Assembly (NCBI GenBank): GCA_047974375.1
Contig: JBKECF010000078.1
Location: forward strand, 24,838-88,837
DNA: 64,000 nucleotides
DNA from: JBKECF01 sp047974375
Lineage (GTDB): Bacteria; Bacillota; Clostridia; Lachnospirales; CAMZNU01
Direction: 5' to 3'
The position numbers and the translations under genes were made by a program. Positions 8,419-16,896 of the stretch are shown here, in pieces; the first letter of the stretch is position 1, and every line of letters starts with the position of its first letter. The notes below the pieces were generated by a model. It worked only from the letters and a program-made list of their open reading frames with translations, did no database searches and was not told where the DNA came from.

Positions 8419-8673
8419 CTATTGAATTTTAGCTGCTTCTTCAATAACTGGAGTAATAGTGTCTGTTAATTCTTGTAAGCCTAAGGCATCTAATTGTGCT
8501 ACATACTCATCCCATTCAGCATTTACATCGGCTTGGCCACTAATCCATTGGGCTATTTTTTGTTGTATGTATGTGTCAATGTCTGTTTCTATAACGGCTA
8601 GTCGGCTGGCAACTTCTTCAGAGTACCAAACTGATGGAACCATTTCTGTTAAATATGGCTCGTATATAGCGTC
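8419..8673 (-). pseudogene. C-terminal piece of the ABC sugar-binding lipoprotein, out of frame
   Basis: The frame running from about 8673 to the stop at 8419 encodes DAIYEPYLTEMVPSVWYSEE and onward to ADVNAEWDEYVAQLDALGLQ. This is the typical C-terminus of LplA-type binding proteins (MVP-VWFSEE, TDIDTYI, WDEYVAQL). It is one frame away from the main ORF at 8649-10085, which instead ends in a non-homologous TLYTSHI. A single-base deletion near 8668-8675 would explain it. No slippery heptamer is visible at the junction, so a real mutation or a sequence error is more likely than programmed frameshifting. There is no separate ribosome site for this piece. Confidence 0.75.
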
Positions 8674-10085
8674 GCCAGGTCTTTATCATCAAATCTGTTT
8701 TTCTCACCTTCTGGTGGCTCTATATCGTAGTCAATAGGCATGTATCTAGGAAGAGATTGAGTAAACATATTTGCCCAGTCGTAAGTTTCCATGTCTTCAG
8801 CAGAAACTTTACTTTCGGAAATAAATCTTGCTCTACCTTCTTCTATTTTTTCTATACGCTTGCCATAAAGTCCGCCGTTCATTTGAACAGAGTTGTCAAA
8901 TTCAAATACATTGTCGAACCATCTTGCTACAACTTCAGGATTTTCACATTTACCTGTTACTACTACTTGATTTTTGAAAATAGTTGCACCATAGCTACCT
9001 CTTGTATAGTTAGGCGTTTCTATGCCTTTTAAAACTGGTAAAGGTAAAAAGTCACCTTGTGCAGTTATGTCTTCACGGTATTTGTCAATTTCGTAGAAAT
9101 CGCCACAGCCATAGGCAATAGAAGAGCCATATAGATCTTGGTTTCCTTTAGCTTTCCATGTAGCTAAGTCTTGAGTAAACATTTCTGGGTCAACTAGTCC
9201 TTCGCTATATAAATCGGCAAAATATTCAATCATAGATTTAAAACCTTCAGAAGAAGCTTTAAATGCAAGTTTTCCATCTTCCATGGCAAAATAATTTTGG
9301 CCTGAATCTGTTTCCATTGCATCTCCCCACCAACCAGCAAGGAATTGTAAAGTTAAATTGTTAGGGTCAGAGGAAAAAGGTATTTCGTCTGCTTGACCAT
9401 TACCATTTAAATCGGCATCACGGAAAGCTATTAAAACTTCTTTAAATTCCTCTGGAGTTGTAGGCATTTCTAAATTTAGTTCCTTTAACCATTTTCCATT
9501 AATCCATGGTAAAAAGTTAGTTGTAGGTGTTCCTATTATATAAGGAATACTATATATATGTCCGTCTGGCAAAGTCATTGTTTGTCGTACATTTGTTACG
9601 TCTAGTACTTCCATAATATTTGGCGTGCTTTCTTCACTAAAATATGGGTCTAAAGGAACATATATTTGATCTCGCATTCCATTTTTTAATATTGCATTGG
9701 AATCTAAAATCCAACCACCAATAACGTCAGGATAGTCACCACTATTTAATAAAATATTTAGTTTTTCCTTGGCTGTTTCGTATGGATAAAGCATTAAATC
9801 CACTTTAATATTTGTTTGTTCCTCCAATATTGGGTACATTATTTTGTCTTCTGGCATACCACTGTCATCAACAAAAAGTGTAAAACTTTCTTGCTCCTTT
9901 ACTACAGGCAAACCAGCAGTGTACATATTGCCTTTCATTTCTCTGCCGTCGTCATCTACTGTTACCTCTACATTTTGTTCTTCCTTTGGTGCGTCTTTAG
10001 CAGTGTCTTCACCTGAGGAAGAACAACCTGCCATAAGAGCAACACATAAAACAGCTGCTGTTAAAGCTTTTAAATTTTTTTTCAT
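8649..10085 (-). CDS. Extracellular sugar-binding lipoprotein of ABC importer (LplA-type), C-terminus lost by frameshift
   Basis: 478 codons starting MKKNLKALTAAVLCVALMAG followed by the lipobox Cys (MAGC), so it is exported and lipid-anchored. The body matches family-1 extracellular binding proteins of the LplA/YtcQ kind (YPILEEQTNIKVDLMLYPYE; NGNGQADEIPFSSDPNNL). It should deliver oligosaccharides to the two permeases encoded upstream (10226-12148). The expected last ~80 residues lie in another frame (8419-8673). If the frameshift is real the protein lacks its C-terminal helices and may not work. The start is set by GGAGGGAAAAGGT before ATG. No ATPase gene is nearby, as usual for this class. 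Confidence 0.85.
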   Translation of the reverse strand: MKKNLKALTAAVLCVALMAGCSSSGEDTAKDAPKEEQNVEVTVDDDGREMKGNMYTAGLPVVKEQESFTLFVDDSGMPEDKIMYPILEEQTNIKVDLMLYPYETAKEKLNILLNSGDYPDVIGGWILDSNAILKNGMRDQIYVPLDPYFSEESTPNIMEVLDVTNVRQTMTLPDGHIYSIPYIIGTPTTNFLPWINGKWLKELNLEMPTTPEEFKEVLIAFRDADLNGNGQADEIPFSSDPNNLTLQFLAGWWGDAMETDSGQNYFAMEDGKLAFKASSEGFKSMIEYFADLYSEGLVDPEMFTQDLATWKAKGNQDLYGSSIAYGCGDFYEIDKYREDITAQGDFLPLPVLKGIETPNYTRGSYGATIFKNQVVVTGKCENPEVVARWFDNVFEFDNSVQMNGGLYGKRIEKIEEGRARFISESKVSAEDMETYDWANMFTQSLPRYMPIDYDIEPPEGEKNRFDDKDLATLYTSHI

Positions 10086-10109
10086 ACCTTTTCCCTCCTA
10101 TTTAAATTA

Positions 10110-10225
10110 GTTGCATTTTGCCCTATGGGCAAAACCATAAAAATATAGAGTTTACGCAGTGATGTTGTTTTTACGCTCATAAAGCATAGCATTTATGCGC
10201 TCCAAACTCTATATTTTTATTTGCG
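10110..10225 (-). repeat. Family A hairpin repeat (A3) between permease and binding-protein genes
   Basis: TTTTGCCC-TAT-GGGCAAAACC is followed by ATAAAAATATAGAGTTT and, 40 nt on, the exact complement AAACTCTATATTTTTAT, ending TTTGCG at the permease stop codon. The middle carries TTACGCTCATAAAGCA, identical to a stretch in A1. The 17-bp stem is strong enough to act as a terminator/attenuator between the permease pair and the binding-protein gene. An internal promoter or RNA processing would then be needed for the lipoprotein gene. Confidence 0.72.
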
Positions 10226-11143
10226 TTACCCTTTTACAGAGCCTATCATTACCCCTTTAACAAAATGTTTTTGTATAAATGGGAATACAAGCATTACAGG
10301 AATACTTGAAAAAACAATAAGCGAATACTTCATTAGCTCTACTAGCTCACGGCGTTTTTCTATGGCTTCAATAGATGCTTGATCCATTGCTGACATACTT
10401 TGGTTTAATGAATTATCTATAAGAATATTTCTTAAAACCAACTGCAATGGGAATTTTTTCGGTGTTGTTATGTAAAGTAATGAATTAAAATATGCATTCC
10501 AATGGCCTACACCATAGTACAAAGCCAATACAGCCATAAGTGAACCAGATAAAGGTAGGGCTACTTTTATAAAAAACTTGAAATTGGTACAACCGTCAAG
10601 TAAGCCTGCCTCTAGTAGTTCTTTTGGTATATTTGTTTTAAAGAATGTTCGGGCTACAAACATGTTAAAAACACTTACAGCCCCTGGAATTATTAAAGCC
10701 CATATAGTATCTATAAGTCCTGTTTGTTGAACAACTAAGTATGTTGGTATCATACCGCCGTTTACAAACATTGTTATTATGTAAAAATAAGTTACAAATT
10801 TCCTATAGAAGAAATCTGGTCGAGAAAGTGCGTATCCTGTTGGTAATGTTAAAAAAAGATTTATTGAAGTTCCTACAACTGTAATTATTATGGAATTAAT
10901 AAAGCCTCTTAAAACTTCCTTGTGTTCTAAAATTTCTAAATATCCATCAAAGGTAAATCCTATAGGTAGAAATACAACATCTCCTGCAGCAACGGCAGTA
11001 GGATTACTTATAGATGATATTAATATAAAATACAAAGGATAGGCAGTTATAACGAAAACCAGAGTTAAAATAATAAATGTAACTGTGTCAAAAATAAAAT
11101 CTGAACTTGACCTTTTTTGTTTCCTTGGCTTGGATTTTCTCAT
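10226..11143 (-). CDS. ABC sugar importer permease, LplC/YtcP-type
   Basis: 305 residues with about six hydrophobic segments and the CUT1 inner-membrane EAA loop (PKELLEAGLLDGCTNFKFFI, about residues 184-203), where the shared ATPase docks. It ends in the family tail FVKGVMIGSVKG. It pairs with the permease at 11189-12148 to form the channel for the lipoprotein at 8649-10085. The positively charged start MRKSKPRKQKRSSS precedes the first helix, and AGGAGGTATGT fixes the start. Substrate is not readable from sequence; the neighbours point to a fucosylated or mannosylated oligosaccharide. Confidence 0.9.
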   Translation of the reverse strand: MRKSKPRKQKRSSSDFIFDTVTFIILTLVFVITAYPLYFILISSISNPTAVAAGDVVFLPIGFTFDGYLEILEHKEVLRGFINSIIITVVGTSINLFLTLPTGYALSRPDFFYRKFVTYFYIITMFVNGGMIPTYLVVQQTGLIDTIWALIIPGAVSVFNMFVARTFFKTNIPKELLEAGLLDGCTNFKFFIKVALPLSGSLMAVLALYYGVGHWNAYFNSLLYITTPKKFPLQLVLRNILIDNSLNQSMSAMDQASIEAIEKRRELVELMKYSLIVFSSIPVMLVFPFIQKHFVKGVMIGSVKG

Positions 11144-11188
11144 ACATACCTCCTTTTTTTTAAAATTGTGTTTGCATTTTTCCTTGCG

Positions 11189-12148
11189 TTACCACAAACT
11201 ATTATCGGATATTTTACTTGTTATCCAATTTACAAATATTAGTAGTACTGAATTTATTACAGAATTAAAGAGGCCTATTGCTGCAGAAAATGACATTTCA
11301 TTATTTCTAAGACCAACTTTATAAACATAGGTAGAAATAATTTCTGAAACATTAAGGTTTAAATTGTTTTGTAATAAATATGCTTTTTCAAAACCAATTG
11401 AAAATAAACTTCCACAATTTAAAATAAGGAGAATTGTCATTACTGGTATTAAAAATGGAAAATCTATATGTCGTATTATTTGAAACTTAGATGCCCCGTC
11501 AACATAGGCGGCCTCGTGGTATTCTGGGCTTACACCGGACAAAGTTGCGAAATAAATAACGGAACTATATCCCATGGTTTGCCACACACCACTCCACACA
11601 TATATATGTCTCCACATACTTTCTTCACCCATAAAATTTATGGGACTAACTCCAAAAAATTCAAGTATATTGTTTACTAGGCCAACTCTAGGCGAAAGAA
11701 AAAGCATTAACATACCACACATAACAACAGTAGAAATAAAATTTGGTGCGTAAGTTGCTGTATGTATTACTTTTCTATACCTTTTATGCCTAAAAGAGTT
11801 AAGCAACAGGGCTAGTATAATAGGTATGGGAAACCCTGCAATAAGGGAATATAGGCTAAGGCTAAAAGTGTTCCAAATAATTTGCATACTATTTGCTGAA
11901 CTAAAAAATCTTTGGAAATGCTCTAGCCCTACCCATCTACTTCCCCAAATTCCTGCCCTTGCAGAATAATCTCTAAAAGCTATTTGTACGCCGTATAGTG
12001 GCAAATAAGAATATATAAAAGTTATAATAAGCCCTGGAAGTACAAAGAGTAGCAAGCTTGTGCTGGCAAGCATATTTTTCAGCCATTTAGGTTGACGCAG
12101 TCGCCAATTTTCATACGCCTCCTTATTAAATATAGATGATTTTTTCAT
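11189..12148 (-). CDS. ABC sugar importer permease, LplB-type
   Basis: 319 residues with an N-terminal cytoplasmic stretch, then the LplB hallmark FVLPGLIITFIYSYLPLYGV. The EAA loop is SPEYHEAAYVDGASKFQIIR and the end SKISDNSLW is typical. It is the partner of the LplC-type permease encoded 45 bp downstream. The ribosome site is GGAAG, 7 nt before ATG. Its place after GH130 suggests it is transcribed with the glycosidase genes. Confidence 0.9.
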   Translation of the reverse strand: MKKSSIFNKEAYENWRLRQPKWLKNMLASTSLLLFVLPGLIITFIYSYLPLYGVQIAFRDYSARAGIWGSRWVGLEHFQRFFSSANSMQIIWNTFSLSLYSLIAGFPIPIILALLLNSFRHKRYRKVIHTATYAPNFISTVVMCGMLMLFLSPRVGLVNNILEFFGVSPINFMGEESMWRHIYVWSGVWQTMGYSSVIYFATLSGVSPEYHEAAYVDGASKFQIIRHIDFPFLIPVMTILLILNCGSLFSIGFEKAYLLQNNLNLNVSEIISTYVYKVGLRNNEMSFSAAIGLFNSVINSVLLIFVNWITSKISDNSLW

Positions 12149-12186
12149 TTTATCACTTCCTTTTTTTACAACTTTAAAAATGCATC

Positions 12187-13176
12187 TTACAAAGAATTTT
12201 CCTTAATATAGTCCACTAGTTCATCTACTTTAGCAAAGGCGAGGCCTGTTACTGTATCAGCACAGCCATAATAAATTGCAATACGGCCAGTTTCTGCATC
12301 TGTAAGAGCTGCACAAGGGAAAACTACATTAGGTACATCTCCTACACATTCGTAATATTCCTGTGGTGACATTAAATATGGCTTCAATCTGTATTTAACA
12401 ATCCACGGTTTATCAATATCTAAAATAGCAGCACCATAGCTATATACAAAGCCATTGCAACTATTTAACACACCGTGGTAAATCATAAGCCAACCTTCAG
12501 TTGTTTCAATTGGAATAGGACCTGCGCCAATTTTTGTAGACTGCCATGCCGAGTCATTTCCTTTTACTGTGGACATAACATGTCTGTGTCTTCCCCAAAA
12601 TTCCATGTCCTTAGATTGACTATAAAAAATATCTCCAAAAGGCGTGTGGCCTGTGTCGGAAGGTCTGCTAACCATTCCATATAGGCCATTTATTTTTCTA
12701 GGAAACATAACGCCATTTCTGTTATAAGGTAAAAAAGCATTTTCTATTTGGGTAAAAGTTTTAAAGTCGAAAGTGTATGCCACGCCTATGGTTGGGCCGT
12801 GGTAACCGTTACACCATGTTATATAATACCTGTCTTCAATAAAGCATACACGGGGGTCGTAACGATATTCTTTTTTTAGTATTTCCTTTTCTTCTCCTTG
12901 AAAAATTATAGGTTCGTGGGCAATATTCCAGTCGATTCCATTGTGGCTAAATCCTACAAAAATATCCATGCTTCTGGACTTACTATCGCATCGAAACACT
13001 CCAGCGTATTTATCTTCAAAAGGAACAACAGCACTATTAAAAATACTATTGGAACTTGGAATTGCATTTCTTTTTATTACTGGATTGTTTTGGTATCTCC
13101 AAATTACTTCTTTACAATCCTTTGGTTTTTCTTGCCATGGTATGTTGGGTAATGGGTTTCCCATTATTTTTGTCAT
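12187..13176 (-). CDS. GH130 beta-mannoside phosphorylase family protein
   Basis: 329 residues of a five-bladed propeller of the GH130 type. The signature RYDPRV (about residues 105-110) holds the Asp (about 107) that acts as proton donor through the sugar in this family, and basic residues for phosphate are conserved around it. Members cleave beta-mannosides with phosphate, giving mannose 1-phosphate; targets include mannosyl-glucose, mannan oligomers and Man-beta-1,4-GlcNAc of N-glycans. With two fucosidases and a GH18 alongside, the N-glycan-core type is an attractive inference but not proven. Start ATG 13176 follows GGAGGTATAT, which overlaps the stop of the upstream GH29 gene, so they are coupled. 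Confidence 0.87.
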   Translation of the reverse strand: MTKIMGNPLPNIPWQEKPKDCKEVIWRYQNNPVIKRNAIPSSNSIFNSAVVPFEDKYAGVFRCDSKSRSMDIFVGFSHNGIDWNIAHEPIIFQGEEKEILKKEYRYDPRVCFIEDRYYITWCNGYHGPTIGVAYTFDFKTFTQIENAFLPYNRNGVMFPRKINGLYGMVSRPSDTGHTPFGDIFYSQSKDMEFWGRHRHVMSTVKGNDSAWQSTKIGAGPIPIETTEGWLMIYHGVLNSCNGFVYSYGAAILDIDKPWIVKYRLKPYLMSPQEYYECVGDVPNVVFPCAALTDAETGRIAIYYGCADTVTGLAFAKVDELVDYIKENSL

Positions 13177-13185
13177 ATATACCTC

Positions 13186-14565
13186 CTATTTCAATTTCAA
13201 ACATCTTGTAATTGGCGTGTCGCTTTCCCATTTATTTGGGAAATGGATTTCTATTCCATTTCCTTTTTTTGTGAAATTTATTTTTTCACTGCTACCTACT
13301 AAAGTAATTTCTTTAATATTATCTTTAATGTCAAAGCTATATGGTATAAAAATATTTTGGGGAACTTCGTCGGTTTCTTTAAATATTTCTATAGCATAGA
13401 TTACATTATCTTTTTTTGTATAAGCAATGTTACCTTGTTTATAAGGGGCGCAAACACGTGTGCCATATATTGCATCACCATTTATATCTAACCATTTGCC
13501 CATTCCTTTTAGGGAATTTATTGCCCCTTGTGGTATACGTCCATCTGGCTGAGGGCCAACATTTATGGCTAAATTGCCACCTTTTGCAACTATATCAATT
13601 AGTAGTGATACTACTTCCCTAGGCGTTTTGTATTTATCTTCGTAGGCAAAGGAGAAAGAAGTGCCTAGGGTAATGCAACTTTCCCATGGAATAAATAAAG
13701 GTTTTTCTGGCACGCATTGCTCTGGAGTAACATAATTTTCATAAGGGCCACCAACTGTTCTGTCGGCGCATAACATACCTGGTTGTTTTTCTCTAACTTT
13801 ATCTATTATTTCACCTAGTTTTATATCTTGTTTATTTTCTTTACACACCCAGCCAGCGTCAAACCACATTACGTCCAATGGTCCGTATTCTGTGCCAAGT
13901 TCATAAATTTGATTTTGGGTGAAGTCTACAAATTTTTTCCATTCTTCTGTATTTTCCAAAGGGTTATAAGAAGGGCCTCGGTTTTGCCAAACTGGCTCAT
14001 CTTCCTTTGTTTTCCAATAACTATCTACATGCCAATCGGCTTTGGAAAAATAAGCTGCTATACCAATGTCTCTTTCTCTAAAGGCATCAAATAAGTTTTT
14101 GCAAATATCTGCGTATTTATGTGTAGAAAATGGGCAGTCTGGGCTGGTTGTTTTATAGTCGGAAAATTTAGTATCCCACATACAAAAACCATCGTGATGT
14201 TTAGTTGTAAAAATGAAATATTTAATGCCTGCCTCCTTTGCTATTTCTGCCCATTTATTTGGCTGAAAGCGTATAGGGTTGAAAGTTTTATTTAAGTCGA
14301 AATACTGTTTTTTAAAGGCCTCGTTTTCAATATCCCAATCTACACCGCCTTTGGACCATACTCCGTCTTCATCACTTAATGCCCAAGATTCGACTAAACC
14401 TAGTTGGGAATAAGGACCCCAGTGCATCATTAGGGCTAGTTTTTGGTCTTTAAACCATTCTAGCTTTTCTAAAATTTTTGAGTCATTCGGTGGAATATAA
14501 TATTCTTCAGTACTATAATTATGTACTCCTTCTTCTACCATGTCTTTTTTTTCTTCTTCTGCCAT
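13186..14565 (-). CDS. Alpha-L-fucosidase, GH29 (second, divergent copy)
   Basis: 459 residues. GH29 landmarks are WFKDQKLALMMHWGPYSQLG (about 37-56), TTKHHDGFCMWDTKFSDY (about 120-137) and LDVMWFDAGW (about 230-239), with predicted nucleophile Asp about 236. It is only distantly similar to the fucosidase at 4469-5755, so a different linkage preference is likely. No signal peptide. The chosen start 14565 has AGGAGGGTATT; 16 further upstream codons are rejected for lack of a ribosome site. It leads the tight block GH29-GH130-permeases, and a pair of 20-bp direct repeats lies in the 111-bp gap upstream. Confidence 0.89.
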   Translation of the reverse strand: MAEEEKKDMVEEGVHNYSTEEYYIPPNDSKILEKLEWFKDQKLALMMHWGPYSQLGLVESWALSDEDGVWSKGGVDWDIENEAFKKQYFDLNKTFNPIRFQPNKWAEIAKEAGIKYFIFTTKHHDGFCMWDTKFSDYKTTSPDCPFSTHKYADICKNLFDAFRERDIGIAAYFSKADWHVDSYWKTKEDEPVWQNRGPSYNPLENTEEWKKFVDFTQNQIYELGTEYGPLDVMWFDAGWVCKENKQDIKLGEIIDKVREKQPGMLCADRTVGGPYENYVTPEQCVPEKPLFIPWESCITLGTSFSFAYEDKYKTPREVVSLLIDIVAKGGNLAINVGPQPDGRIPQGAINSLKGMGKWLDINGDAIYGTRVCAPYKQGNIAYTKKDNVIYAIEIFKETDEVPQNIFIPYSFDIKDNIKEITLVGSSEKINFTKKGNGIEIHFPNKWESDTPITRCLKLK

Positions 14566-14581
14566 AATACCCTCCTTATAA

Positions 14582-14675
14582 ATATGGAAATATGTAATAT
14601 TGGTTAAATACAAAATATTTATATACTACCAATAATAGTATTAGTGTGTTTTAGTATATGGAAAAATGTAATATT
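14582..14675. promoter_or_regulatory. Two 20-bp direct repeats upstream of the GH29 gene, possible operator
   Basis: ATATGGAAATATGTAATATT (14582-14601) recurs at 14656-14675 with one mismatch (AAA for ATA in the middle), 74 bp apart, about seven helical turns. Between them are also ATATACTA (14621-14628) and its complement TAGTATAT (14652-14659). A related TAGTATATGGAA lies, inverted, upstream of the GH3 gene. This layout suits a regulator that binds two sites with looping, but no regulator gene is obvious in this locus. Confidence 0.45.
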
Positions 14676-14676
14676 C

Positions 14677-16896
14677 TTATTTTACTTGTATTTCCGTATT
14701 CCAAATTTCTTCAGCTGATTCTTCTAGTATTAACTTTAATTTGCCTGCTTCTACCGTAAAATTCATATTTTTATCCCAACTAGAAAAATCGGAGTAGTTT
14801 AAATTAATTGTAATTTCCTTTGTTTCCTCTGCTTGCAAAAATACTTTCTTAAAGTTTTTCAATTCCTTAACACGAGGAACAGTGCTTCTTTGAAGTGGTG
14901 ATATAAATAAAAGTGGAACACAATAGCCGTCCATTTTTCCTGTATTTTCAACTAATATATTAAGGGTTAAATCTTCTTTTTTTAGGTCTTCTATTTCAAC
15001 AACTTTTTTATTTAGAGTTATTTTTTTAAAGGTAAAATTTGTGTAACTTTTGCCACTACCGAAATCGTATTGGGCATTTTCCATATTGTAGTATTTACGC
15101 CCGCTATAGGATTTTTTATAATTGTAGTATGCAGGTATTTGACCTGTACTTTTTGGAATGGATATTGGAAGTCTTCCTGATGGATTTACTATTCCAAAAA
15201 GCACTTCGCTAATGCCTTGACCTCCTTTTATTCCTGGGTAAAAGGAATAAATAAGGCTGTCAACTTTATTTGCTAAATTTCCCAAAGTATAGGGGCGGCC
15301 GCCTATTACAATTGCAATTGTTTTTTTACTATATTTAATGGCATCTTTTAATAATTTCTGTTGAACTTCTGGCAATTCAATGGAAGCTGTGTCTACACCT
15401 TCGCCACAGTCCATAGTTATGGATGTGCTTGTAATGGCTGCACCGTTGGTATCGAATTCAACTTCCCCAAAACGGTTGGAATTACCACCTAAAACAACTA
15501 TGGTTAAATCTGATTTCTTTATGTTTTTGCCCTTAGAAAAAGCTTCCCAATCTTTGGTATATTCTAGATTGATGTTTAAATTCAAGGATTTAATTGAGTT
15601 TTTTATGCCTTCCAAAACTGTTATACCATCTTCTTCTCGCACTTGTGGGCTATAGTCCCCCAGTTGATTGTATAAGTTGTGTGCATTTGGACCTACTAAA
15701 GTAATATTTTTAATATTACTTTTAATAGGAAGAACTTCATTTTTATTTTCCAATAATATAATTGATTGCCTAGCTATTTCTAAAGTTTCATTGTGTTTAG
15801 TATACAAATTTTCTTCTAATAAATTTTCCTCAGCAATTTCATCTATAAAAGGATTTTCGAATAAACCTCTTTCTCTTTTTAAATTTAATATTTTTAAAAC
15901 TGCTTCGTCTATTTTTTCTTCAGTAATGTAACCTTTTTCCACTGCCTCATCTAGTTTAGTAAAAGCGTTGTCCCACAAACTTATATTTATGCCAGAGAGT
16001 AAAGCCTCTGCACCAGACAGAACATTGTCGCCGGTTACGGTGTCTAGCCTATCTATGGCACAGCCATCTGCCATTATAATGCCATCAAATCTCATTTCAT
16101 CTCGTAAAATGTCCTTGAGTAAAAATTTATTGTTGTGGCAATATATGCCGTCTATTTCGTTGTAAGCAGCCATTACACCTTTCACATTGGCTTTGGCACA
16201 GGCTGCCATTGGAGGTAGATGTATTTCTCTTAATTCTCTTTCGCCAATTCGTGCAGCGCTGGCATTTATACCACCTGTGCCTTCTCCTTGAGCTGCAAAG
16301 TGTTTGGCTACTACATAAACTCCGCTATTTTGCACTGCTTTTACAACTTCTTCAGCCATTTTACTGCACAATACTGGGTCTTCAGAAAAACACTCCTCTG
16401 TTCGCCCCCACCTTGGGTCTCTTGCTACATCTAATAGGGAGATTAAAGCTAAATCCACCCCTAAAGACTTTAATTGCTTTCCACAAATGCTATAGGCATC
16501 GTAAATTAATTGAGTATTAAAAGTTGAACCCATGGCTAAATTTACAGGCAATAAATAACCGTCTAAGGCTTGATGACCGTGAGGGCATTCGCTACTAAGT
16601 AGTGCAGGTATTTTTAATCTTGTATTGTCTATTATATATTTTTGCATTGCATTGTATGCTTTAATGGCTGTTTTGCCATAAAGACCGTTGCTATAATCTT
16701 TTTTAGACCAAGGGTCTGCACGGTAAAGACCATAAAGAGTGCCTATGCCCCCATAATTTTCTACTTCCTCTTTAAAAGAAGAGTTAAACTCTATGTCCTT
16801 GCCTTTAACTTCGTAAATTTCAAAGCCATATAGTTTTTGGTTTAACTGACCTATTTTTTCTTTTAAGGTCATTTTTTTTAATATTTCCTTATTCAT
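14677..16896 (-). CDS. GH3 family beta-glycosidase (beta-glucosidase/xylosidase-like, three-domain)
   Basis: 739 residues. The GH3 barrel has ARDPRWGRTEECFSEDP (about 158-174), VVAKHFAAQGEG (about 195-206) and GIIMADG with nucleophile Asp (about 277). The alpha/beta sandwich follows (TIVVLGGNSNRFGEVEFDT; IAIVIGGRPYTLGN) and a fibronectin-III-like tail ends the protein. It should remove a terminal beta-linked glucose, xylose or similar residue; the exact sugar cannot be read. It lacks a signal peptide. AGGTGCATT precedes ATG 16896. It is the first gene of the minus-strand cluster, facing away from the redox block across a 435-bp divergent promoter region. Confidence 0.9.
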   Translation of the reverse strand: MNKEILKKMTLKEKIGQLNQKLYGFEIYEVKGKDIEFNSSFKEEVENYGGIGTLYGLYRADPWSKKDYSNGLYGKTAIKAYNAMQKYIIDNTRLKIPALLSSECPHGHQALDGYLLPVNLAMGSTFNTQLIYDAYSICGKQLKSLGVDLALISLLDVARDPRWGRTEECFSEDPVLCSKMAEEVVKAVQNSGVYVVAKHFAAQGEGTGGINASAARIGERELREIHLPPMAACAKANVKGVMAAYNEIDGIYCHNNKFLLKDILRDEMRFDGIIMADGCAIDRLDTVTGDNVLSGAEALLSGINISLWDNAFTKLDEAVEKGYITEEKIDEAVLKILNLKRERGLFENPFIDEIAEENLLEENLYTKHNETLEIARQSIILLENKNEVLPIKSNIKNITLVGPNAHNLYNQLGDYSPQVREEDGITVLEGIKNSIKSLNLNINLEYTKDWEAFSKGKNIKKSDLTIVVLGGNSNRFGEVEFDTNGAAITSTSITMDCGEGVDTASIELPEVQQKLLKDAIKYSKKTIAIVIGGRPYTLGNLANKVDSLIYSFYPGIKGGQGISEVLFGIVNPSGRLPISIPKSTGQIPAYYNYKKSYSGRKYYNMENAQYDFGSGKSYTNFTFKKITLNKKVVEIEDLKKEDLTLNILVENTGKMDGYCVPLLFISPLQRSTVPRVKELKNFKKVFLQAEETKEITINLNYSDFSSWDKNMNFTVEAGKLKLILEESAEEIWNTEIQVK

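Noticed and set aside
8649..8700. Programmed -1 frameshift in the binding protein.
   Set aside because: No slippery heptamer and no convincing downstream structure at the junction; this family is not known to use recoding.
13416..13622. Plus-strand ORFs opposite the second GH29.
   Set aside because: Codon-bias shadows of a clear GH29 frame.
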